Notes: generated from the sequence alone by a model not told the origin. A stretch of DNA of 64,000 bases from VXYL01 sp965116345 (GCA_965116345.1 OZ220680.1:3472001-3536000), one strand, 5' to 3'. Counted from the stretch's first letter, positions 47,101-55,989 are shown. Program-made: numbers and translations.

Positions 47101-47784
47101 TTGGCAATCATCGAACTTGAGGACGTACACAAGTCCTTCGTCAAGGCACGCGAGTCGGTCGAGGTCCTGCTGGGCATCGACCTGACGGTGGACGAAGGCG
47201 ATTTCGTGGCCTTGATGGGTCCCTCGGGAAGTGGCAAGACGACGCTGTTGAACATCATCGGCGGCCTCGACAGTGCCTCGTCGGGGCAGGTGGTGGTGGC
47301 GGGGAGCGATCTCGATGCGCTGTCCAACCGCGACCTGGCACCCTGGCGGGCGGCGACCATCGGCTTCGTGTTTCAGTTCTACAACCTGCTGCCGGTGCTG
47401 AACGCCCAGCGCAACGTCGAACTCCCCCTGCTGTTGACCAGGCTCTCCGGCAAGCAGCGCCGCCGCAACGCCCAGACGGCGCTGTCCATCGTCGGCCTAG
47501 ACGACCGCGCGCGGCACAAGCCGGGCGAACTGTCCGGCGGACAGCAGCAGCGCGTGGCCATCGCCCGTGCCATCGTCGCCGATCCGCCGATCCTGGTGTG
47601 CGACGAGCCCACCGGCGACCTCGACCGCGAAAACGCGGAAGAGATTCTCGATCTCCTGCAGATCCTCAACCGCGATCACGGCAAGACCATCATCATGGTG
47701 ACCCACGACCCCAAGGCGGCCGACCACGCCAAGCGGGTGCTGCACGTCGACAAGGGCAAGCTGGTGGACGAGGTGGTGGCGTGA
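47101..47784 (+). CDS. ABC transporter ATPase, MacB/LolD type
   Basis: 227 residues from a TTG with AAGGAGG about 8 bp upstream. Walker A LMGPSGSGKTTLLNIIGGLD, signature LSGGQQQRVAIARA, Walker B ILVCDEPTGDLD and VTHDPKAA, the typical LolD/MacB-family set. Pairs with the two FtsX-like permeases downstream. It shares the ending GTGA with the first permease start. The system should work by mechanotransmission on periplasmic or lipid substrates. Confidence 0.93.
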   Translation: MAIIELEDVHKSFVKARESVEVLLGIDLTVDEGDFVALMGPSGSGKTTLLNIIGGLDSASSGQVVVAGSDLDALSNRDLAPWRAATIGFVFQFYNLLPVLNAQRNVELPLLLTRLSGKQRRRNAQTALSIVGLDDRARHKPGELSGGQQQRVAIARAIVADPPILVCDEPTGDLDRENAEEILDLLQILNRDHGKTIIMVTHDPKAADHAKRVLHVDKGKLVDEVVA

Positions 47785-48941
47785 GCAACTTCCGTCTCGT
47801 CTGGGCGAACCTGCACCGCCACCCGATCCGCACCTATCTGACCCTGCTGTCGGTACTGGTCGCGTTCCTGCTCTTCGGTCTGCTTCGCACCCTGGCCATT
47901 TGGTTCGCCACCGGTCCGGCGGACGGCGCGAGCGTCGACCGCCTGATCGTGACCGGCAAGTACTCGATCATCGACCTGATGCCCATCAGTCAGAGCAATG
48001 CGATCTTGACGGTGGACGGCGTCGAGGCGGTAACGCACCAGACCTGGTTTGGCGGCAACTACCAGGATCCGGCGAACTTCTTCCCCAAATTCCCGGTGGA
48101 GCCCCTGGCGTACTTCGAGATGTACCCCGAACTCAGTATCGACCCCGTTGAACTCGAAACATTCGAGCGAACGCGTACCGGGGCGGTGGTCCCGGCGGAT
48201 CTGATGGGGAGATTCGGATGGCGGATCGGCGACAAGATACCCATCGAAGCCGACATCTGGCCGATGCAGGGTGGCAACCGGAACTGGACTTTCGATCTCG
48301 TCGGGTCCTACACCACCGACGCGGACAGCCAGGGCGGCCCGTTGCTGTTCCACTACGACTTCTTCGACGAAGCCCGCGAATTCGGCCAGGGGACGGTGGG
48401 GTGGTGGACGGTGCGTGTGGCCGACCCCGACCGCGCCCCGGAAATCGGGAACGCCATCGACGCGCTTTTCGAGAATTCGCAGAACCCGACGAAAACCGGT
48501 ACGGAGGACGAGTTCGGTCGCGCGTTCGCCGCGCAGATCGGCGACATCGGTCTGATGGCGACGGGCATTCTCTCGGCAGTGTTCTTCACCGTACTGCTTC
48601 TGACCGGGAACACCATGGCGCAGTCGCTGCGTGAACGCATACCGGAACTCGCGGTGCTGAAGACGCTGGGATTCGGCAACAACCGGGTGGCTTGGCACGT
48701 GCTAGGTGAGTCCGTGTTGATCTGCCTGTTCGGCGGCATCCTCGGAATGGGCCTGGCGGCGCTCATGGCACCCGTGGCCAACGAGTTTGCCTCGCAGTTC
48801 GCACCCGGTGCGTTCGCCATGTCGTGGCAGATCGCCGGTCTCGGCATGGGCGTGGCGGCGCTTCTCGGTGTTGTCGTCGGTGCCGTGCCGGCGTGGAACG
48901 CGCGGCGATTGTCCATCGCCGAGGCCCTCAGAAGGGGGTGA
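47781..48941 (+). CDS. ABC permease, FtsX/MacB family
   Basis: 386 residues from a GTG overlapping the ATPase stop by 4 bp. One N-terminal membrane helix (YLTLLSVLVAFLLFGLL), a large periplasmic domain (about 50-260) and three C-terminal helices in the FtsX domain (TGILSAVFFTVLLLTGNTMA, VLICLFGGILGMGLAAL, AGLGMGVAALLGVVVGAVPA). RERIPELAVLKTLGFGNNRV is the conserved cytoplasmic loop that contacts the ATPase. Confidence 0.9.
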   Translation: MSNFRLVWANLHRHPIRTYLTLLSVLVAFLLFGLLRTLAIWFATGPADGASVDRLIVTGKYSIIDLMPISQSNAILTVDGVEAVTHQTWFGGNYQDPANFFPKFPVEPLAYFEMYPELSIDPVELETFERTRTGAVVPADLMGRFGWRIGDKIPIEADIWPMQGGNRNWTFDLVGSYTTDADSQGGPLLFHYDFFDEAREFGQGTVGWWTVRVADPDRAPEIGNAIDALFENSQNPTKTGTEDEFGRAFAAQIGDIGLMATGILSAVFFTVLLLTGNTMAQSLRERIPELAVLKTLGFGNNRVAWHVLGESVLICLFGGILGMGLAALMAPVANEFASQFAPGAFAMSWQIAGLGMGVAALLGVVVGAVPAWNARRLSIAEALRRG

Positions 48942-50110
48942 TGCCGATGTTCGCGCAAACGTTCGAAGTCACCATGATGAACCTCAAGAACCTGCCGAGC
49001 CGGCTGGGGAGTTCCTCGGTGATCGTCGTCGGCATCGGCGGCGTGGTGGGCGTCATGGTGGCGATCCTCGCCATGGCCGCGGGTTTCCAGCGCACCCTCG
49101 ACCAGGGCGGCGACCCGGAACGCGCGGTGGTGCTGCGCGGCGGCTCGGACAACGAGCTCTCCAGTTTCGTCGGCACGGAGGCGATCAACATCGTCTCCAG
49201 CTTGCCGGGGATCGTGCAGGCCAGTCCGGAACTCTACATGGTGGCCGACGTGCCGAAACGGTCCACCGGCACCGACGCCAACCTGATCGTGCGGGGTGTG
49301 GCCGCAAGCGGCTTCGCGTTGCACGACGAGGTGGAGATCGTCGAGGGGCGGAGCTTCGAGCCGGGGCGGGGCGAGATCATCGCCGGTCGTGGTGCCCACA
49401 TCGAGTTCGCCGGTATCGACATCGGCAACACCATCAGGTTGCGCCAATCCGAGTGGACCATCGTGGGCATCTTCGCGGCCGATGGTTCCGCCTACGAGTC
49501 CGAGCTGTGGGTCGACCTTCCCGTGGCCCAGTCCGCTTTCCGCATGGGCGGCGGCGCGAGTTCGATGCGTCTGCGCCTCGATTCGCCCGACAGGATCGAC
49601 GAGCTGGCCGAACAGATCGAAAACGATCCTCGCCTGGACCTCGAACTGTACGGGGAGGTCGAGTTCTTCTCGCGCCAGGCGGGCGGCCTGACGGGTACCA
49701 TCCGCACGTTCGGCTACGCAGTCGCCATCATCATGGCAATCGGCGCCGTGTTCGCGGCGCTGAACACCATGTACGCCGCCGTTGTCAGCCGAACGGTCGA
49801 AATCGCAACCCTCCGGGCACTCGGTTTCGGCCGTTTTCCGGTGATCGTGTCGGTGATGATCGAGTCGATGGCGCTGGCGGTTCTCGGCGGCCTGCTCGGT
49901 GCCGCCGTGTCGTACTTCGGGTTCAACGGCTACACGGTGTCGACGCTCAGCAACGCCTCCTTCTCGCAGATCGCCTTTGATTTCGCCGTGACCCCCGAAC
50001 TCCTCCGCGACGGTCTGGTCTGGGCGCTCTGCCTCGGCGCCATCGGTGGCCTGCTCCCCGCGATTCGGGCCGCGTTGCTGCCGATCACGGTGGCGTTGCG
50101 GGGGGAGTAG
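48941..50110 (+). CDS. ABC permease, FtsX/MacB family, second subunit
   Basis: 389 residues. The start ATG shares one base with the upstream TGA (TGATG). Same topology as the preceding permease: N-terminal helix (SSVIVVGIGGVVGVMVAILA), periplasmic domain, then three helices with SRTVEIATLRALGFGRFPVI, the ATPase contact loop. The two permeases likely form a heterodimer. The stop lies in the first unit of a 12-bp tandem repeat, where the gene overlaps the convergent universal-stress gene by 26 bp. Confidence 0.9.
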   Translation: MPMFAQTFEVTMMNLKNLPSRLGSSSVIVVGIGGVVGVMVAILAMAAGFQRTLDQGGDPERAVVLRGGSDNELSSFVGTEAINIVSSLPGIVQASPELYMVADVPKRSTGTDANLIVRGVAASGFALHDEVEIVEGRSFEPGRGEIIAGRGAHIEFAGIDIGNTIRLRQSEWTIVGIFAADGSAYESELWVDLPVAQSAFRMGGGASSMRLRLDSPDRIDELAEQIENDPRLDLELYGEVEFFSRQAGGLTGTIRTFGYAVAIIMAIGAVFAALNTMYAAVVSRTVEIATLRALGFGRFPVIVSVMIESMALAVLGGLLGAAVSYFGFNGYTVSTLSNASFSQIAFDFAVTPELLRDGLVWALCLGAIGGLLPAIRAALLPITVALRGE

Positions 50111-51005
50111 TGGCCGGGATAGTGGCCGGGGTAGTGGCCGGGGTAGTGGCCGGACCCCGACGAATTGGGGTTGCGTGCACGCGTACGGCCAGTACGTCGC
50201 AGCGGGCACCGTGCAGGACGGCGTTGGCGGTGGAGCCGGTGAGTAGCTGCAGGCCGTGCTTGCCGTGGGTGCCAACGACGATCAGGTCGGCGCCTATGTC
50301 CATGCCGAGCGCGTGGACCCGGTGCGCGACGTTGCCCGCGACCTCGAACATGTTCTCCTCGTCGATGCCGTAGCTCTCGGCCAGGTGGGCGAGGCGTTCG
50401 GCGGCTTCCTCGAGCAGCGGGTCGTAGTCCGCCTGGGTGACGTTGCAGACGGCCAGTTCGGCGCCACAGTGTTCCGCCACGCGGTTCGCTTCCTCCATCA
50501 CCTGGAATGATTCGTCGCCGAGGTCGACGGCAACGAGAATCTTCTCGTAGGCAGGTAGATGGCCGTCGTGGTCTTCGTCGATGTGCACCGCGAGCACGTC
50601 GCACGGCGTGCCGTGGATCATGGCGTTGGAGGTCGAACCGAACAGCGTTCGCGCGCCGTGGTGGCCGTGACAGCCGACTACGACGAGGTCAGTGGTCTCC
50701 TTGGCATGAGCGTGCAGGGCGTCTGCGGCGTTGCCTTGGAGGACGCGCACGCGGGTGATGCCGCGCCGACCGGCAACCTGCTTCAAGTACTGGTCGGCCT
50801 GACGGTGGATGGCTTCGTCGAGAGCCTCGGAGGTCTCGAAGTTGCCTTCCTGGTAGTCGCGGTGCTCGCGGTGGAAGCGGTTGCAGACGTGCACGGCCTC
50901 GATCCGGTCGGGTTGCGCCAACTCGCAGGCCCTCGTGAGGATGGCGTCGGCGGCGGTCTGCTGGTGAACGTCGAGTCCGACCAAAACGCGCTGGAACGCA
51001 CTCAT
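50085..51005 (-). CDS. tandem universal stress protein (two UspA domains)
   Basis: 306 residues. Two UspA domains: residues 1-150 (FQRVLVGLDVHQQTAADAI, ending ATP-binding GCHGHHGARTLFGSTSNAMI) and 155-285 (YEKILVAVDLGDESFQVMEE, ending GTHGKHGLQLLTGSTANAVL). Both carry the G-x2-G-x9-G-S/T nucleotide motif. The C-terminal tail (PATTPATTPATIPATT) is read from a 12-bp tandem repeat and looks like an acquired extension. Start ATG 51005. Confidence 0.9.
   Translation of the reverse strand: MSAFQRVLVGLDVHQQTAADAILTRACELAQPDRIEAVHVCNRFHREHRDYQEGNFETSEALDEAIHRQADQYLKQVAGRRGITRVRVLQGNAADALHAHAKETTDLVVVGCHGHHGARTLFGSTSNAMIHGTPCDVLAVHIDEDHDGHLPAYEKILVAVDLGDESFQVMEEANRVAEHCGAELAVCNVTQADYDPLLEEAAERLAHLAESYGIDEENMFEVAGNVAHRVHALGMDIGADLIVVGTHGKHGLQLLTGSTANAVLHGARCDVLAVRVHATPIRRGPATTPATTPATIPATTPPATPP
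50107..50154. repeat. 12-bp tandem repeat, four units
   Basis: GTAGTGGCCGGG, ATAGTGGCCGGG, GTAGTGGCCGGG, GTAGTGGCCGGA in line. The first unit carries the stop codon of the ABC permease, and on the minus strand the repeat encodes the Pro/Ala/Thr tail of the universal stress protein. Copy changes would keep frame (12 = 3 x 4). Confidence 0.9.
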
Positions 51006-51150
51006 GGTTGTTGTTCTCCTCTCGCCGAACCCGTGTCGATATGGCATTGCCCTGTGGGCGCGAAACTAACGCCACGTCGAGTGCCTTGCGAAGGAACGGA
51101 TTCGCATACTCCAAGGCGGACTTAGAACCGTAGGGAATTACCCTGATCGT

Positions 51151-51202
51151 GGTCAATAGTCGCGGTCAATAGTCGCGGTCAATAGTCGCGGTCAATAGAT
51201 GC
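51151..51202. repeat. 13-bp tandem repeat, four units
   Basis: GGTCAATAGTCGC three times (51151-51189), then GGTCAATAGATGC. The last unit holds the stop codon of the flavodoxin-like gene on the minus strand; the other units follow it. Unit length is not a multiple of three, so any change would alter frame downstream of the stop only. Confidence 0.9.
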
Positions 51203-51653
51203 CTGCTTCCAAGCCCGCCGCCAGCGCCATGCCGAGCTCGCGGCAGGCCTCGAGGTTGGACTCCTCGAGTTCTCCCCGGGCGATGACCGGTTCCTGCACC
51301 TCCGTGAACGGGTAGCCGCCCGCGATGCGTCGAATCGCCGCGAGTGCGCCCCGGCCGTCGTTGCCGGCGCTGATGAACATCGCGTACGGCAGGGGCTGCA
51401 GCTTGCCCTCGACCGGATAGAACGTGCGGTCGAGGAAGTCCTTCATGGCACCCGACATGTAGCCGAAGTTCTCGGGCGTGCCGAGCAGCAGGCCGTTGGC
51501 CCAGAGCAGGTCTTCCGGGCCGGCGTCGGCCGCCTTCTTCAGACGCACCTCCACGTCTTCCACGAGCGGGTCGATGGCCCCTTGGTAGGCCGCCTCGGCC
51601 ATCGCCCCGGTGCGGCCGGTCATCGTGTGGTAGACGATCAGTAGGTGCTTCAT
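51192..51653 (-). CDS. flavodoxin-fold NAD(P)H-dependent oxidoreductase-like protein
   Basis: 153 residues. The FMN phosphate loop is VYHTMTGRTGAMAEAA, and LLLGTPENFGYMSGAMKDFL matches the flavodoxin-like group whose GTP...YM.G..K.FLD motif binds flavin. It has the size of WrbA-like small flavoproteins. Redox role likely; partner unknown. The ATG is at 51653; the stop lies in a tandem repeat. Confidence 0.85.
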   Translation of the reverse strand: MKHLLIVYHTMTGRTGAMAEAAYQGAIDPLVEDVEVRLKKAADAGPEDLLWANGLLLGTPENFGYMSGAMKDFLDRTFYPVEGKLQPLPYAMFISAGNDGRGALAAIRRIAGGYPFTEVQEPVIARGELEESNLEACRELGMALAAGLEAGIY

Positions 51654-51730
51654 TCGGCGTGGGGATGGAGACTTAGGCGGTACAAGACAACCCTACGCTT
51701 TATACAAGTCTAGTTCGACCGGACATCCCC

Positions 51731-52474
51731 GTGGACCAGGTCGGCACCGCGGCGGTGGACGACGTGCTCCGCCCGCTCGCCGCCGCCGGCAAGCACCCCA
51801 CGGCGCGGGCGGTGGGCACGCACATCGCCGCCGTGCTGCGCTGGGCCGCGCTGCGCGAACACCGCCCGAACGACAACCCGGTGTCCACCGTGCTGGCCGA
51901 ACTGCCGAAGCGCACCACGGCGGTGAAGCACCACGCGGCGCTGCACTACTCCGAAGTCGGGGCGGCCCTGCGGCGCATCGACTCGGGGACGTCGCTCGCC
52001 AAGCTGGCCGTCCGGCTGACCGTGCTGACCGCCGCGCGGCGGGCCGAAATCCGCCGCGCCAGGCCGGACCAGTTCGACCTCGACACCGCCGTCTGGACCG
52101 TTCCGGCGCAGAGCATGAAGATGTCGCGCGTCCACCGGGTGCCGCTGTCCCGGCAGGCCGTCGCCGTGGTGCGGGCGGCGCTCAAGCGAAACGGAAGCGG
52201 GTACGTGTTCCACGGCCGCGACGGCGGTTCGATCAGCGGCCACGCCATCGCGGCGGCCTTGCGGCGCGCCGGCATCGACGCCACGCCCCACGGGTTCCGG
52301 TCCAGCTTCAAGGACTGGGCGCGCAACCACGGGATCGACCACGAGATCTCCGAACTCTGCCTCGCCCATGTCGAGGGTTCGAAGACCGTCCAGGCTTACG
52401 CCCGCGACGACCTGCTCGAGAAACGAAGGCCCGTGATGCAGCAGTGGGCCGACTACCTGGACGAGGGCGCCTAG
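51731..52474 (+). pseudogene. truncated tyrosine recombinase (phage integrase, P4-like)
   Basis: 247 residues from a GTG, about 150 fewer than full integrases of this type: the N-terminal arm-binding domain is missing. The catalytic domain keeps the first Arg in LTVLTAARRAEIRRARP, HGFRSSFKDWA (His-x-x-Arg), an AHVEGSKTVQAY segment with a possible His and the terminal Tyr (QAYARDD). Normally these sit beside a tRNA attachment site, none of which I find here. It marks the left part of an accessory zone. Confidence 0.7.
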
Positions 52475-53007
52475 ACAGGCCCGGCGGCTCGTTCCGCGTC
52501 GCCGGAGCCGGGTCAAGGGCCGGCAGGGCGCCCGGCTTCGCCGGGCGCGTACCCTTGACGCGACACAGCTCGATCGCACGCTGACTCCGAGGGAGCGGGC
52601 GGACGACCACGGTCCTCGGCATCGCGCAGATCTGCCGCAGTTCTGCGGCTTCCTCGCAACCGCCCGCTCCCTTCCCTGCGGCGAGCGGCCCCCGGCCGCG
52701 GCCTGGTGTCTTGTCCGGCGGACCCATCCGGCGTATTCCGCGTTCCGAATTGGCCGGGCCGGACGCAGCCTACTTCGGGCGCCTGCCTTGCGGCACCGCG
52801 CTCTATTCGCCGCTCGCCGCTGGAGTGGAAACGGCCCCCGCCACCTTCGGCTGCGGCGAACCGAGCCCGCGCGGCGGTCTCGGCCCATTCGGGTGACGAT
52901 CGCTGGCGCTTCCGCCCTCCGGGCGGTGGTGCCGCCACGGCCACCATGGTCGTGTCACCAGTCAGCACATTGGGTTGAGGTCGACTGATACTATGTTTAG
53001 GAAACCG
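52475..53007. other. intergenic region, integrase side; nested hairpin
   Basis: No gene is supported in these 533 bases. A nested palindrome lies at 52512-52559: outer stem GTCAAGGG/CCCTTGAC and inner GCGCCCGGC-TTC-GCCGGGCGC (52528-52548). It may be the end of a mobile element or a terminator without U-tract. The rest is GC-rich with open frames in several directions lacking recognisable domains. Confidence 0.6.
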
Positions 53008-53472
53008 ATGAAACACTTCACGCAACTCGTGATCGGCGGCCTCATGTCCGTGGTGCTCGGCAGCCTGGCGATGGGGCCGGCCTACGCGCAGAGTTCGACC
53101 TACGGGAGCTACGGGACCTACAGTCCGGGTGGAGACTCGAGGCCGCCCGACTCGGACAGGGACGGCCTGGACGACGTCACGGACCTCTGCCCCACCGAAC
53201 CCGGTCCGGCGACGACCAGTGGGTGTCCCGTGGAGGGCCTGACGGGCTTCTCGAACTGCATCCATCAGGGCTACGCTACCGCTTCGTGGTCCGACAGGCT
53301 CGCCTGCGCCGCAGGGATCGTCGCGGCCGGCATGGTGGCCGGCGCCATCTTCGCGTGCACGACGCCCATCGCCGTGTCCGGTGCGTTGGCGGCCTGGGCA
53401 CCCCTGGCCCAAATCGTCGGCGGAGCCTCCTTCGGGGCGCTGTGCGCCTGCTTCATAGCATGGTTCGGCTGA
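53008..53472 (+). CDS. small secreted protein with thrombospondin type-3-like calcium motif and hydrophobic tail
   Basis: 154 residues. Start at ATG 53008 behind AGGAAA. Signal peptide LVIGGLMSVVLGSLAMGPAYA with AYA-Q cleavage site. Then a low-complexity stretch (SSTYGSYGTYSPGGDS), one DxDxDGxxD motif (DSDRDGLDDVTDLCP), a few cysteines, and a C-terminal hydrophobic portion (IVAAGMVAGAIFACTTPIAV, PLAQIVGGASFGALCACFIAW). The combination is reminiscent of bacteriocin- or pore-like peptides but no known family matches. Heads a cluster of three small genes. Confidence 0.65.
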   Translation: MKHFTQLVIGGLMSVVLGSLAMGPAYAQSSTYGSYGTYSPGGDSRPPDSDRDGLDDVTDLCPTEPGPATTSGCPVEGLTGFSNCIHQGYATASWSDRLACAAGIVAAGMVAGAIFACTTPIAVSGALAAWAPLAQIVGGASFGALCACFIAWFG

Positions 53473-53479
53473 AACGGCC

Positions 53480-53698
53480 ATGAGTCGTGCCACCTACAAC
53501 TCCGTGCTACCGGTCCGGACCTTCCTCAAAGAACAGATTCCGGTCGCGATCTGCTGCGCAGCGGTGATGCTCGTGTTCGCGCTCGCGAATCTCTGGTGGA
53601 TCTTCTGGACGCTCGTCGCGCTGTATCCCGTGTCGGTCGTGCAGACCTATCTGATCATGGCGTGGCGTCTGAAGCGGCGGCGGGGCGATGCGACGTGA
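53480..53698 (+). CDS. small membrane protein
   Basis: 72 residues, two predicted membrane helices (VAICCAAVMLVFALANLWW, IFWTLVALYPVSVVQTYLI) and a basic C-terminal tail (RLKRRRGDAT). The start is 7 bp after the preceding gene and the end overlaps the next by 11 bp. No homologue recognised. Its position next to a secreted hydrophobic protein suggests, but does not show, an immunity or export role. Confidence 0.55.
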   Translation: MSRATYNSVLPVRTFLKEQIPVAICCAAVMLVFALANLWWIFWTLVALYPVSVVQTYLIMAWRLKRRRGDAT

Positions 53699-53981
53699 TC
53701 CGCCCGTCTGCGTCGCTTTGGGCACGCTCGGGGGGTTCGGCACTGCGCTTCTGCTCTATGCAGCGATCCAGGTGGTCCTCGGCATGTTGTGGGGGCTGTC
53801 CTGCCGGTTCCTGAGGGACGACTGCACGGTCCAGACGTTCCTGAACCCCGCCGTGCTCGTCCCCTTCGCGCTGCTGTCTGCGGCTGCAGCGCTGTTCGGC
53901 GGGTGGTGGGTCGGTCGCCGGATCTACCGACGAACCGGAAAACGCGGCACGAAACCCACGGAACTCCGATGGAACGCCTGA
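53688..53981 (+). CDS. small membrane protein
   Basis: 97 residues, two hydrophobic segments (LGTLGGFGTALLLYAAIQVVL and a second near PFALLSAAAALFGGWWVG), ending basic (GRRIYRRTGKRGTK). Two cysteines lie between the helices (LSCRFLRDDCTV). Overlaps the preceding small gene by 11 bp. Function unknown. Confidence 0.55.
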   Translation: MRRDPPVCVALGTLGGFGTALLLYAAIQVVLGMLWGLSCRFLRDDCTVQTFLNPAVLVPFALLSAAAALFGGWWVGRRIYRRTGKRGTKPTELRWNA

Positions 53982-54324
53982 AGTTCGGACGGCCGCAACC
54001 GGGAGTGCCATGCCACTGTCGCGGTCGGTGGCTCATTGCGACCCTGCACGGCAATGCCGAATCCGAACCCGGCCCATGCACCCTCAGCCGAGATAGCGTG
54101 AATGGCAGCGCCGCGTACCGGTACGACCGAACGGTTACCGCTATGCTTGCCTAGGCCTCAATCGGAAGGTGTTGGGATGTGTGAACGACTTACCCTGCAG
54201 CGATTATTTATAAACAGACTCAATATGTTAAGCGGCGTGCTGAGGTTAAGCGGTACAATCGCGCAGCGAAAATAGCACAGCCGCCGAGGCGATCCGCCCC
54301 GCGGTGGCCCATAGTGTGAGAACC
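53982..54324. other. intergenic region before the threonine dehydratase gene
   Basis: No gene supported. The section at 54205-54260 is AT-richer than its surroundings (TTATTTATAAACAGAC) and contains two copies of GTTAAGCGG (54228 and 54245) with TACAAT at 54254-54259, a likely promoter for the gene at 54325. No consensus -35 could be set. Confidence 0.45.
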
Positions 54325-55539
54325 ATGCACGGCGAGCCCGTTACGCTGGAGGCGATCAAGGCGGCCCGGGCGCGGTTGGGTCGCCATGTCGTGCTCACGC
54401 CGCTCGCCAAGTCCGAGACCCTGTCGGCACAACTCGGTGCCGAGCTCTACCTCAAGTTCGAGAATCAGCAGTTCACGGCATCGTTCAAGGAGCGTGGTGC
54501 CCTCAACCGGCTCTTGCTGCTCGACGACGAGGATCGCGCACGGGGCGTCACCGCCATGTCGGCGGGCAACCACGCCCAGGCGCTCGCCTACCACGGCTCG
54601 AGGCTGGGCATCCCGGTCAGCATCGTCATGCCGAGGTACACGCCGAACGCGAAGGTAGAGCAGACCCGGGTTTTCGGCGCAGAGGTCATCCTGCACGGCA
54701 GCCAGTTCGGCGAGACGCTGGAGTTCACCCGTCGGCTCGCGGAGGAAAGAAGCTACACCCTGGTGCATCCCTTCGACGACGAGGCGGTCATCGCGGGCCA
54801 GGGGACCTTAGGTGTCGAGATGCTCGAGCAGGTGGCGGACCTCGATACGGTGATCGTCCCGGTGGGCGGTGGCGGACTGATCGCCGGCGTCGCGGTGGCC
54901 TGCAAGTCGATCAATCCGGATGTCTCGGTAGTGGGTGTCCAGGCGGACCGCTTCAGCGCTGCGGCCGACCTCTTCAATTGCCGGGAGCCGAGTTCCTCAC
55001 GTCCGGGAACGGTGGCCGAGGGCATCGCCGTGGAGGCGCCCGGCGTCAAGACCCTGGCGATCATCCGCGAGCGCGTCGACCGCATGTTGACGGTGTCGGA
55101 GGACGATATCGAAGCCGCCGTTTTCAAGCTGCTCGAGGTGGAGAAGACGGTCACCGAAGGCGCCGGGGCTGCGGCACTGGCGGCCGTACTTGCCGAGTCC
55201 TCCGTGGCGGTGGGCAAGACCGCCCTGGTGCTCACCGGCGGCAATATCGACATGATGATGCTGTCGTCCGTGCTGCAACGGGGTCTGGTTCGCACCAAGC
55301 GGCTTGTGCGCCTGGCGGTCGAGACACCGGACGTCCCGGGCTCGCTGGCGCGGTTGACGGCAATTCTCGGCGACCTCGACAGCAACATCGTCGACGTGGT
55401 GCATCAACGCGCGTTCGGCACCTCGTCGGTGCGCGCCACGCGGATCGAGTTCGTCCTGCAGATGCGCGGCGAAGAACAGAGCGACGTGGTCATCCGGACA
55501 CTCCGCGAGGCCGGCTACGACGCCCAGCTGGCGTCATAG
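54325..55539 (+). CDS. ilvA: threonine ammonia-lyase (threonine dehydratase) with C-terminal ACT domain
   Basis: 404 residues. PLP fold II: KFENQQFTASFKERGALNRL (Schiff-base Lys), SAGNHAQALAYHG, VPVGGGGLIAG (phosphate loop), VLTGGNIDMMML. The C-terminal ~75 residues form a single ACT domain (VETPDVPGSLARLTAIL then IVDVVHQR). It converts threonine to 2-oxobutanoate, the first step toward isoleucine, or acts catabolically like TdcB-type enzymes. ATG 54325 is preferred over GTG 54304 because the catalytic homology begins there. Confidence 0.92.
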   Translation: MHGEPVTLEAIKAARARLGRHVVLTPLAKSETLSAQLGAELYLKFENQQFTASFKERGALNRLLLLDDEDRARGVTAMSAGNHAQALAYHGSRLGIPVSIVMPRYTPNAKVEQTRVFGAEVILHGSQFGETLEFTRRLAEERSYTLVHPFDDEAVIAGQGTLGVEMLEQVADLDTVIVPVGGGGLIAGVAVACKSINPDVSVVGVQADRFSAAADLFNCREPSSSRPGTVAEGIAVEAPGVKTLAIIRERVDRMLTVSEDDIEAAVFKLLEVEKTVTEGAGAAALAAVLAESSVAVGKTALVLTGGNIDMMMLSSVLQRGLVRTKRLVRLAVETPDVPGSLARLTAILGDLDSNIVDVVHQRAFGTSSVRATRIEFVLQMRGEEQSDVVIRTLREAGYDAQLAS

Positions 55540-55989
55540 CTGACGGCCGGTGCCCATCGGGGTGAGGTCGTCGTTCGTCAGGCGGTATCGAATCGCGTTG
55601 CCTTCGTGGAGGCCCCCAATCTCGTTCGCGACGTAGTCGGCGACTTGGTCGTGGTCAGCATTGGGAATGCCTGCCTCGCGAGCCATGGCCAGTGTCCGGC
55701 TACGGTGGAATCGTCGCCATTCGAGGACGTTGCGGCGCACGGCATCCCGGTCGAATTCACGGTAGGTCAGGGCGGGCGGTTCGAGTGCGTCCAACTCGGC
55801 GCGCACGACGACGTAGATCTGCCGAAGCAGTGAGACGCTGTTGAACTCGTAGACTCCGATCATTCCATCAATGTATTCCCGGTCGTCCATCGTTGTGAAC
55901 GAGAGGGGTGCCAGATCAGCCTTCAGCAACGGGACATTGGCGGCGATCCAGGAGGTCCGCTTGTTTGCATCGACGAATGCCTGCAGCAC
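55534..55989 (-). pseudogene. Fic-family C-terminal fragment
   Basis: About 150 residues, starting LQAFVDANKRTSWIAANVPL. This is the degenerate Fic motif (F.D.NKRTS), again with no HPF histidine (Gln-Ala instead), as in the Fic-like gene at 21746. DDREYIDGMIGVYEFNSVSLL follows as in that gene, so they are relatives. The N-terminal half is missing: the segment abuts a transposase remnant just upstream. Convergent with ilvA, overlapping its stop by 6 bp. Confidence 0.75.

Noticed and set aside
48353..50275. Long minus-strand open frame over the two FtsX-type permeases
   Set aside because: No recognisable domain; real genes on the plus strand are supported by motifs and overlapping start/stop codons.
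50107..51202. Possible CRISPR from the short repeats
   Set aside because: Units are 12-13 bp and contiguous, with no spacers between.
52513..53493. Minus-strand frame of about 320 codons near the integrase
   Set aside because: Overlaps a secreted-protein gene with signal peptide; composition low-complexity and no homology recognised.
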